Origin: CAZRIZ01 sp964600285
GTDB taxonomy: Bacteria > Patescibacteriota > Saccharimonadia > Saccharimonadales > Saccharimonadaceae
Assembly: GCA_964600285.1 (NCBI GenBank)
Contig: CAZRIZ010000001.1
Span: forward strand, 1-64,000
Direction: 5' to 3'
Length of the DNA stretch: 64,000 bases
Under the pieces are notes generated by a model, which ran no database searches, had not been told where the DNA came from, and saw only the letters and a list, made by a program, of their open reading frames with translations. Each line of letters begins with the position of its first letter. Positions within the stretch are counted from its first letter, which is position 1. Made by a program: the position numbers and the translations under genes. This document shows, piece after piece, positions 26,346 through 33,787 of this stretch.

Positions 26346-27961
26346 TGAGTAAAGAAGTAGTTTATATTGATATCAACGATGATATTACTAGCGTAATTGA
26401 AAAGATTAAGCAGTCTAAGGAAAAGATTGTGGCTTTGGTGCCGCCAAAACAGATTGGACTATTGCAGAGTGCAGTCAATCTGCAACTCTTAGCGCGTGCT
26501 GCTGGAAATGCTGGAAAGTATGTTGTAATTATTACATCAAAAGATTCTCTAATGAAATTGGCGGCCATGGCAAAGATACCAGTAGCCAAGACACTGCAGT
26601 CAAAGCCAGTGTTAGCCAAATTGCCAATCTACTCAGCTGAAGACGATACAATTGACGGCAAAACAATGCCTATAGGCGAGCTGGCGTCTGGTAATCGTGA
26701 ATTTAGTCCTGAGGTTTCGACTGATGATGTGATTGTTGATCCAACTAAGCCGATTGAAACTGGCGCAAGTGCTGAAAAGAAGAAGATAAACATTCCAAAG
26801 TTTGCTAATGTCCGAAGTAAGATTATCCTAGGTGTAGTCGGTGCTTTACTGTTAGTCGGTGTTGTGCTCTGGGCTGTAATTATCGCTCCACGTTCAGTTA
26901 TAAATATCAAAACACGCACCAAGCTAGTTAACATTAATCAGACTATTTCCTTGACGGAAGATTCCCTAAAAGCAAGTAACGAAGAAAATATTGTTCATGC
27001 TCAAAGCCAAATACTAGAAAAGACTCTCTCGCTTGAGTTCGCTGCTTCTGGAGAAAAAAATATCGGAGAAAGGGCGACTGGCTCGGTTAGTTTTTCAAAC
27101 TCATCAGATAAGGCCCGCACGGTAGTCTCAGGAACGCGATTCACATCAGCAGGTGGCAAAGTTTTCACTCTTAATGAAACCGTATCGGTTCCGGCAGCTG
27201 GCTTGACGTGGTGCAACGGAAAGCCGTGTGCTGACCCTAGCGCCGCAAAGGGCTCGGTAACTGCCGTTGAGCCTGGGGCTACTTATAATGGAGAGACTGG
27301 TGGGCTGAGTGGCGGTCCTAGTGGCGACTTTGAAGCCAAACTCACTGCCGCTACATCTGGTGGCGTAGATAAGATTGTCAAAGTTGTTACTCAAGAAGAT
27401 TTCGATCAAGCCAAGGCTAAATTAGCTGATGGTGGCAATGATACGGCTGTTAATGAACTCAAAAACAAATTTGACGCTTCAGCTGTGGTTGTCAGGGAAA
27501 GTTTGCGGATTACGGCTGGCGAAGTTGTGAGCTCTATAGAAATTGGAGAGGAAGCTCCTGAAGGCAAGTTTACCGTAGAACAACCGGTCAAGTACTCTAT
27601 GTTAGCGGTGGTGCGCAATCGAATTGTCGACTACCTGAACTTTTTGGTTCTGAAACAAGAAGGTGATACTAAGCTGAAGCAAAAAGTTTACGAATCTGGT
27701 GATGACCAAATTCAGTTTGCTAATTTCTCGGCCCAAGATGATAAGTTGTCTGTTAAAGTTATTACGCAAATGCGTATCGGTCCGGATATTGACGTTGATG
27801 AAATCAAAGAGTTCGCTCAGGGCAAAGGTTACGGAGAAGTCAAAGACCGCTATGAGCTAATTGAAGGCATTGAGAGTGTTGAAGTAGAATTTTGGCCGAT
27901 GTGGGTGCGTCGTGTGCCTAAAAAGGCTGATAAAATACTTGTAAACATAAATCTTGAATAG
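26345..27961 (+). CDS. Membrane protein with baseplate-J-like outer domain, PilM partner
   Basis: 538 residues. Residues 1-95 form a small alpha/beta domain (VVYIDINDDITSVIEKI, KIVALVPPKQ); a polar linker leads to one membrane segment near 162-183; the outer part contains GERATGSVSFSNSSDKARTV and repeated beta-rich motifs like the gp47/baseplate-J fold seen in CPR proteins. By position it may play the PilN/PilO role of coupling a cytoplasmic ATPase to the envelope (inference). TGATG start-stop overlap with pilM. Confidence 0.75.
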   Translation: MSKEVVYIDINDDITSVIEKIKQSKEKIVALVPPKQIGLLQSAVNLQLLARAAGNAGKYVVIITSKDSLMKLAAMAKIPVAKTLQSKPVLAKLPIYSAEDDTIDGKTMPIGELASGNREFSPEVSTDDVIVDPTKPIETGASAEKKKINIPKFANVRSKIILGVVGALLLVGVVLWAVIIAPRSVINIKTRTKLVNINQTISLTEDSLKASNEENIVHAQSQILEKTLSLEFAASGEKNIGERATGSVSFSNSSDKARTVVSGTRFTSAGGKVFTLNETVSVPAAGLTWCNGKPCADPSAAKGSVTAVEPGATYNGETGGLSGGPSGDFEAKLTAATSGGVDKIVKVVTQEDFDQAKAKLADGGNDTAVNELKNKFDASAVVVRESLRITAGEVVSSIEIGEEAPEGKFTVEQPVKYSMLAVVRNRIVDYLNFLVLKQEGDTKLKQKVYESGDDQIQFANFSAQDDKLSVKVITQMRIGPDIDVDEIKEFAQGKGYGEVKDRYELIEGIESVEVEFWPMWVRRVPKKADKILVNINLE

Positions 27962-27963
27962 AG

Positions 27964-28362
27964 ATGATAAAAAAATACTTAGCTTTGGACTATGGCGATA
28001 GTCGTATTGGTGTGGCTCTGGGAGACGATCAAGTCAAAATAGCGGTTCCAATGGACGCAATTACAGTTGACGGCTCGGAGATTGATCAAATTACTAAGCT
28101 TACTCGATACGAAACGGTAGAAGCTATTGTGGTCGGTTACCCCAGAAATCAGTCAGGCGAGGCCACGAAGCAGACTGCCGTGGTTGAGGGCTTCGCTGAC
28201 AGATTGAGAAAAGAATTTCCGGCGGTCGTTTTTCAAGACGAGTCTGTCACCAGTGTATTGGCAGAAGCTCGTCTTAAGAGTTACGGCAAGCCTTACACCA
28301 AGGGTGATATCGATTCTATGAGCGCGGTAATTATTCTAGAGGATTTTTTGGAACACAGATGA
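27964..28362 (+). CDS. ruvX: RuvX/YqgF Holliday-junction resolvase-like RNase
   Basis: 132 residues with an RNase H fold: LALDYGDSRIGVAL with the first catalytic Asp, VGYPRNQSGEATKQT, QDESVTSVLAEA with the Glu, and DSMSAVIILEDFL with the last Asp. Proposed roles are 16S rRNA 3' maturation and recombination. It starts 2 nt after the PilM partner and overlaps mltG by 4 nt. A ruvX-mltG pair is a common bacterial order. Confidence 0.93.
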   Translation: MIKKYLALDYGDSRIGVALGDDQVKIAVPMDAITVDGSEIDQITKLTRYETVEAIVVGYPRNQSGEATKQTAVVEGFADRLRKEFPAVVFQDESVTSVLAEARLKSYGKPYTKGDIDSMSAVIILEDFLEHR

Positions 28363-29438
28363 AAAAAGACACTATTGGAATTAGAAGACAACGAATGCCA
28401 TGGTGGGCGTGGTTGATAATTAGCCTGTTTGTTGTAGGCGGATTGGCAACTGGCGGTGCGATTTATTGGTATCATGACAGCCTAGAGGCCGTTGGCGTCG
28501 TTAGTGAAACAGAAGACTTTGAAGTTTTGCGCGGTGAGAATGTTTCAGAAATTGGTCAAAAGTTATTAGACAAAGGGTTCATTAAGAACGTTAAATCTTT
28601 TGAGCTGTATAATCGAATTAATAAAACCAGCGGCAAACTACAGGTTGGCAATTATTCGCTGAATAAGAGTATGACTGTAGCCGATATTGTTACTAAATTA
28701 ACAACTGGTGAATCTGAACAGATGTCTGTTACATTTTTTCCTGGTGCGACACTCAATTTTCGTCACAGCGCCACAGATACTACGCCGACTCATCGTGAAG
28801 CTCTGAAACAAGTTGGCTTTAGTGATGAACAAATTGACGAAGCCTTTTCAAAGTCTTATTCTGATCACGCACTGTTTAAGCTCTTACCTGACGTGACTAG
28901 TTTAGAGGGTCTAATCTATGGCGACACTTTCTCTTACGGTGTGGGCTCGTCAATCGATACCGTCTTAAGATACAATTTCGACCACTACTATAACACTATA
29001 GTCAAAAATGATTTAGTCAAAAAATACGAAGCGCAAGGCTTATCTCTGTATGATGGCATAAAACTAGCGTCGATTATTGAACGCGAAGCTAAAACTGAGA
29101 AAGACCGTGCTCAAGTAGCCCAGGTTTTTCTTAGACGTATGAAGCTTGGTCAGCCATTGGGCTCTGATGTGACTTATCATTATGCCAACAGGTTGGCCGG
29201 AACTGCTAACGATGGGCGAGTGGATTCGCCATACAATTTACGCAAATACACCGGTTTAACCCCAACGCCAATTTCTACACCAGGCGAGACATCTCTTTTG
29301 GCTGTGGCTAATCCTGCCGAAGGTGATTACCTTTACTTCTTAGCTGGTGATGATAATAAAACCTATTTTGCTCACACTAATCAAGAGCACGAGCGTAATA
29401 TTAGGGAGCATTGTAAGATTGGCTGTTCAACCTGGTAG
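28359..29438 (+). CDS. mltG: Endolytic murein transglycosylase MltG
   Basis: 359 residues; cleaves nascent glycan strands at the membrane and sets their length. A cytoplasmic N-terminus, one membrane segment (about 14-37), a LysM-like region (VLRGENVSEIGQKLLDKGFI) and the YceG domain are visible. The catalytic Glu lies in LASIIEREAK; LEGLIYGDTF matches the usual LEGYLFPDTY; the end has SPYNLRKYTGLTPTPIS, typical of the family. Confidence 0.95.
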   Translation: MKKDTIGIRRQRMPWWAWLIISLFVVGGLATGGAIYWYHDSLEAVGVVSETEDFEVLRGENVSEIGQKLLDKGFIKNVKSFELYNRINKTSGKLQVGNYSLNKSMTVADIVTKLTTGESEQMSVTFFPGATLNFRHSATDTTPTHREALKQVGFSDEQIDEAFSKSYSDHALFKLLPDVTSLEGLIYGDTFSYGVGSSIDTVLRYNFDHYYNTIVKNDLVKKYEAQGLSLYDGIKLASIIEREAKTEKDRAQVAQVFLRRMKLGQPLGSDVTYHYANRLAGTANDGRVDSPYNLRKYTGLTPTPISTPGETSLLAVANPAEGDYLYFLAGDDNKTYFAHTNQEHERNIREHCKIGCSTW

Positions 29439-29449
29439 CCGTAGAGAGC

Positions 29450-29478
29450 TTGACAGCATGAGCTTAATTTGTTAAAAT
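29450..29478 (+). promoter_or_regulatory. Promoter of the LysM-CHAP gene
   Basis: TTGACA (29450-29455), 17-bp spacer, TAAAAT (29473-29478). The coding region begins about 180 nt later, so the leader is unusually long. It does not match any riboswitch I know. Confidence 0.75.
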
Positions 29479-29490
29479 TACGCAGTATAA

Positions 29491-29559
29491 ATGCAATCTT
29501 TACAGAGGTGGAGACGTTTGTGGCGGTTGTATTTGTCTGGCGACTTTAAGAAGTTTTAA
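29491..29559 (+). CDS. Possible 22-residue leader peptide
   Basis: The first ATG after the promoter, 12 nt past the -10 box, opens a 22-codon frame reading MQSLQRWRRLWRLYLSGDF and then KKF. It is Arg/Trp/Leu-rich, so it could be a leader peptide regulating the downstream hydrolase, or chance. There is no independent coding evidence. Confidence 0.35.
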   Translation: MQSLQRWRRLWRLYLSGDFKKF

Positions 29560-29664
29560 TAAAAGTGAGTTTGGTCGAAGCATTTAATAGGTCGCTAGTG
29601 CTAGTCGGTAACGATTAGCTGGAGAAGTTTTATAAAGAAATCTATTCAAGCTAAGCTGTCGGTT

Positions 29665-30840
29665 TTGCGTAAAAAGCGATCTGACAAGCGTTGGCAAAAA
29701 GAAATTGCACGGCAAATTGCCAAAAGATCTGGTCCTAAGCTAGTTTCTAGTAAACGGTGGGCCACTTTGTGGTTGGCGCCGTTCGTACTTATTTTAGTGA
29801 TAATTGGTATTAATTACCTACCTAGCCAATCAGCTAAACTAGAGGCTAATGATATGCAATCTGTTGTGTCTGATGTCTCAAATAATCCAATAGCACCTCT
29901 GGCGTCAAAGGTTGATAAGGTGGTAGAAACTGGCTTAGTGGCTGATTTGGCCAAGACGGCGAACCTACCTATTGCTTTGAGCGCTGCTAACTTGGCGACA
30001 TCGGCTGAAATTCAAGCCTCTTCGACCCAGAAGGCTAGCCCAGTTATCGACAAGCCGGAGCTGGTTAGCCTGAGTGGCAACCGCCAAGAGGTAGTTACGC
30101 ACTTAGTCGCTGACGGTGAAACAATTGACCAGCTTGCTTCTCGCTATGATATTTCTGCTCAAACTATTAGATGGGCGAATAACTTGACTGGCGACGCCAT
30201 AGAGGTTGGTAAAGAATTAAAAATCCTGCCAGTTGACGGCGTTCACTATAAAGTAAAGGCGGGCGATAATTACGAAAAAATCGTGGCTCGCTATGGCTCA
30301 AGTGAAACGCAGATTGTGGCTTTTAACGATTTAGAACTGACCAACCTGGTAGCTGATTCTATGATTGTGATTCCGGGTGGCGAATTGCCCGAAACGGAGC
30401 GACCTGGGTACAAACCGCCTAAACCCGTTTACAATCCGACACAGTCCCAAAATCCTTTGTTTAGGCCGTCTAATGGCATGGGGGTAAAATATTATCCGTG
30501 GGGCTGGTGTACTTGGTATGCTGCTTATCGATTCCCACAATTAAACGGTGGCAAGGAAATTGGCAACTGGGGTAACGCTAACACTTGGGATAACTCGGCT
30601 TATGGCACCCCTGGTTTCTCGGTTAGCTCGACTCCGTCAGCTGGAGCGATATTCCAGACTGATTTTGGTAGCACTCGTGGTTTAGGCCATGTTGGTATAG
30701 TCGAAAGTGTTGAGTATAATGAAGACGGCTCTATCGCTTCAATTCGAGTTTCTGATATGAATGGTTTTAGTGGCTGGGGGCAGGTTGGCTACGGCACATG
30801 GACGGCTGATAAATTCTCTAAGTATAAGTATATTAAATAA
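29665..30840 (+). CDS. LysM-CHAP peptidoglycan hydrolase
   Basis: 391 residues. One hydrophobic segment (about 34-51) exports it; two LysM modules (about 140-190 and 192-238) bind peptidoglycan; a C-terminal CHAP domain (about 270-385) has the catalytic Cys in GWCTWYAAYRFP and His in LGHVGIVE, so it is an amidase or endopeptidase. The start is uncertain: the only standard start I find is TTG at 29665, which lacks a ribosome site, whereas GGAGAAG at 29621 precedes an in-frame ATA at 29632. A hairpin terminator follows the stop. Confidence 0.9.
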   Translation: MRKKRSDKRWQKEIARQIAKRSGPKLVSSKRWATLWLAPFVLILVIIGINYLPSQSAKLEANDMQSVVSDVSNNPIAPLASKVDKVVETGLVADLAKTANLPIALSAANLATSAEIQASSTQKASPVIDKPELVSLSGNRQEVVTHLVADGETIDQLASRYDISAQTIRWANNLTGDAIEVGKELKILPVDGVHYKVKAGDNYEKIVARYGSSETQIVAFNDLELTNLVADSMIVIPGGELPETERPGYKPPKPVYNPTQSQNPLFRPSNGMGVKYYPWGWCTWYAAYRFPQLNGGKEIGNWGNANTWDNSAYGTPGFSVSSTPSAGAIFQTDFGSTRGLGHVGIVESVEYNEDGSIASIRVSDMNGFSGWGQVGYGTWTADKFSKYKYIK

Positions 30841-30857
30841 TCAAAAGTTTATTCTAC

Positions 30858-30889
30858 AAATCGCTCTCTGAAAATGGGGGCGATTTTGC
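30858..30889 (+). terminator. Terminator after the LysM-CHAP gene
   Basis: AAATCGCTCTC pairs with GGGGGCGATTT, followed by a short T-run. It abuts the -10 box (TACAAT, 30890-30895) of the next gene. Confidence 0.6.
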
Positions 30890-30901
30890 TACAATGTAGA
30901 T

Positions 30902-32206
30902 ATGTTTATTGATTTGGTCAAGGTAAAAGTCGTTGCTGGCAAAGGTGGTGATGGAGCATCGAGCTTTCGGCACGAGAAGTATGTTGATAAAGGTGGCCCA
31001 AATGGTGGCGACGGTGGCAAGGGCGGTGATGTAATTTTTCAGGCTACCAGTAATATTGATACTCTAATTAATTTAAGATTTCAGCCGGAGTTAATTGCCG
31101 ATAATGGCACTAGTGGTGGTAAATCTAACCGACACGGTAAGGACGGCGAGGATCTGATTGTGAAAGTTCCGATTGGAACTATAATCAAGCGCGATACAGA
31201 GATTTTGGCTGATTTATCTAAAGATGAACAGTCGGCTATCATCGCTCGAGGCGGTGAAGGCGGTTTTGGCAATGCTCACTTCAAATCGTCGGTTCGTCAA
31301 GCCCCAACCATGGCTGAAAGGGGCGAGGCGGGCGAGGAGTTTAGTGCTGAACTAGAGCTAAAACTATTGGCTGATGTTGGTCTAATTGGCTTGCCAAATG
31401 CGGGTAAATCGACATTTTTAAGTATTGTCTCTAATGCTCGACCAGAAATTGCGAATTACGAATTTACCACTTTAATTCCTAGTTTAGGCGTTGCTAAGGT
31501 TGACGAATCAAGTCTTTTAATCGCTGACATACCCGGTTTGATTGAGGGCGCTAGCGCTGGAAAAGGTCTAGGAACAGAGTTCTTGCGCCATATTGAGCGC
31601 ACAGCAGTTTTTCTGCACTTAATTGACGCTTGGCACGACGACGTTGCTACTGACTATACAACTGTCCGAAATGAGCTTATTAAATACGATAAAACTCTAG
31701 GCAAAAGACTAGAAATCGTGGCTTTAAACAAGGTTGATGGACTCGATGACGACATCGTAGCCGACCAAATCGCTTCACTAAAAAAGGTTGTGCCAAAAGG
31801 CACGCCGATTGTGGCAATTTCTGCTCAGGCAAGAATAGGGGTGAAGGATTTATTACGCCAGCTTGTAAGGTTAGTCAAGACGGAACGTGCGCGTCAAGCC
31901 GAGTTAGAGGCAAGTGAAGCTACCAAGGAAGTCAAAGACGGTATTCCGGTAATTGGATTGACAGAACAAGAGTTGGTTGACCAGTGGCGCGTTGAGCTGA
32001 CGGATGGCGTTTACTTAGTTACGGGTAGCAAAATTGAGCGCTTTAGTCGTCGAACTGATTATTCTAACTGGGAAGGGTTGAACCGTTTGCGTGATATTAT
32101 GCGACGAATGGGCATTAAAAGCGAGCTCATCAAACAGGGTGCTCTCCCTGATAGCCAAATCCAAATTGGTAGTGACCCAGTTTTTACATTGGAGGAGGTT
32201 GATTAG
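30902..32206 (+). CDS. obg: GTPase Obg (CgtA)
   Basis: 434 residues; a ribosome-assembly and stress GTPase acting on the large subunit. It has the Gly-rich Obg fold (GGDGGKGGDV), the G domain with GLPNAGKST, DIPGLIEGAS and NKVD, and a C-terminal OCT domain (about 345-430). TACAAT lies 6 nt before the ATG. It overlaps sbcB by 1 nt, with GGAGGAGG inside the obg end serving sbcB. Confidence 0.96.
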   Translation: MFIDLVKVKVVAGKGGDGASSFRHEKYVDKGGPNGGDGGKGGDVIFQATSNIDTLINLRFQPELIADNGTSGGKSNRHGKDGEDLIVKVPIGTIIKRDTEILADLSKDEQSAIIARGGEGGFGNAHFKSSVRQAPTMAERGEAGEEFSAELELKLLADVGLIGLPNAGKSTFLSIVSNARPEIANYEFTTLIPSLGVAKVDESSLLIADIPGLIEGASAGKGLGTEFLRHIERTAVFLHLIDAWHDDVATDYTTVRNELIKYDKTLGKRLEIVALNKVDGLDDDIVADQIASLKKVVPKGTPIVAISAQARIGVKDLLRQLVRLVKTERARQAELEASEATKEVKDGIPVIGLTEQELVDQWRVELTDGVYLVTGSKIERFSRRTDYSNWEGLNRLRDIMRRMGIKSELIKQGALPDSQIQIGSDPVFTLEEVD

Positions 32207-33687
32207 TGTCAGACACTACTTTTGTCTTTTATGATTTAGAAACTAGTGGGCTTAGTGCTCGATCCGACAGAATTATGCAACTTGCGGCGATCCGCACTGA
32301 TGTCGACCTGAACCCGATTGGTAAGCCGTATAATTTTTTAATAAGGTTGTCTGAAGATGTTCTGCCGTCACCTCAGGCTATTAATGTCACCGGCATTACG
32401 CCTCAAAAAACAGTAGAAGAGGGCTATAGCGAAGCTGAAGCCTGCGATATTATATTAAACGAAATATTTACGCCAAACACCGTTGCCACTGGATATAATA
32501 GCGTGCGGTTTGACGATGAGTTTATTCGACATCTATTTTGGCGCAATCTACGCGACCCATATGAATGGGCTTACAAAGATGGTCGTTCTCGCTGGGACTT
32601 GCTTGATGTAGTGCGTTTCAAGCGGGCTGTTCGTCCAGGAAAAATTACCTGGCCAGTTGATGATGACGGTAAGCCAAGTAACAGACTTGAACTTATTTCT
32701 TCCGCTAATAAACTAGAGCATGCTCATGCTCATGACGCGCTAAGTGATGTTGAGGCGCTAATTGGAGTAGGGAAGTTAATCAAACAATCCGATCATAAGT
32801 TGTGGGAGTATCTGTTTAAGATGCGCGACAAGAAGCTAGTTCAGCAGTTGGTGAATCTCGATAGACCAGAAGTTTTTGTTTACAGCAGTGGGAGACTGGA
32901 ATCAGAATTTGAAAAAACCACCCTCGCCTACCCTATTTTTGAATGTAAAAATAACAACATTATGGTTTATAACCTACGCTACAATCCAGAGGATTTATTA
33001 GGTAAGTCCCCTACCGAGCTGGCCGAGTTTCTAGCAAAATACTCAAAATCTACAAATGTCAAATCTCTAACTGACAATGAAGAGATTGACTCGGAGGCTA
33101 AAGAGGGGGGTGCTCTACCAGACAGGCGGGTCTATTTTAAGACCTTGCGCTATAACCGCTGCCCGGCTGTTGCCCCAGTTGGGGTCATGCGCGCAGACGA
33201 TTTTACGCGTATTAAGTTAGATTTAAAAACTGCTAAAAAACACTTATCGATTTTAAAGAAACATCCAGAACTAATCGAGACAATTAAAAACCTATCAAAT
33301 CTAAAAGAGCGTCAACTAGAAAAACCGAGTGACGAAGACTTACAACGACCGGCTGAAGAACGGCTTTACGATGACTTTTTGCCTGATAGCGACCGCAGGG
33401 TTTGTCAGAAAATTATCAAGATGACACCTAGCGAGATGAAGACGTTCAAGCCTGACTTCACCGATGGTCGTTTGCTAGACTTATTTTTGTCTTACAAGGC
33501 GCATTCGTTTCCGTCTACTTTAGACAAAAATGAAGTTTATGACTGGGAGGCTATTAAAATTGCTAGATTACAAAAACAATTACCGATTTTTATGCAAGAA
33601 TTAGAAGAGCTGAGCAAAACGGGTGGCGACGAGTTTGTGGTTGGTGAACTTAAATATTGGTTAGAAAATATCCTCCCAAGCGAATAA
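32206..33687 (+). CDS. sbcB: Exonuclease I (SbcB)
   Basis: 493 residues; a 3'-5' single-strand DNA exonuclease in recombination and repair. The DnaQ-like core has FYDLETSGL (DxE motif), TGYNSVRFDDEF and HDALSDVEAL; the SH3-like and C-terminal domains follow (RYNRCPAVAPV). The length fits the E. coli enzyme. The GTG start is chosen because GGAGGAGG lies 8 nt upstream and it abuts the obg stop. Confidence 0.93.
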   Translation: MSDTTFVFYDLETSGLSARSDRIMQLAAIRTDVDLNPIGKPYNFLIRLSEDVLPSPQAINVTGITPQKTVEEGYSEAEACDIILNEIFTPNTVATGYNSVRFDDEFIRHLFWRNLRDPYEWAYKDGRSRWDLLDVVRFKRAVRPGKITWPVDDDGKPSNRLELISSANKLEHAHAHDALSDVEALIGVGKLIKQSDHKLWEYLFKMRDKKLVQQLVNLDRPEVFVYSSGRLESEFEKTTLAYPIFECKNNNIMVYNLRYNPEDLLGKSPTELAEFLAKYSKSTNVKSLTDNEEIDSEAKEGGALPDRRVYFKTLRYNRCPAVAPVGVMRADDFTRIKLDLKTAKKHLSILKKHPELIETIKNLSNLKERQLEKPSDEDLQRPAEERLYDDFLPDSDRRVCQKIIKMTPSEMKTFKPDFTDGRLLDLFLSYKAHSFPSTLDKNEVYDWEAIKIARLQKQLPIFMQELEELSKTGGDEFVVGELKYWLENILPSE

Positions 33688-33787
33688 ATTGCCTGGAAAT
33701 CGTAACTGTTTCTGTACTGGTCGACTGAACCACGTAGCTTGTGGGGGTGGAAAATATTATTAAAATAGGGTATAATCTAGTAGTTTT

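Noticed and set aside
29479..29664. A c-di-AMP (ydaO-type) riboswitch before the LysM-CHAP gene
   Set aside because: Such riboswitches often precede wall hydrolases, but I could not find their conserved sequence blocks here.
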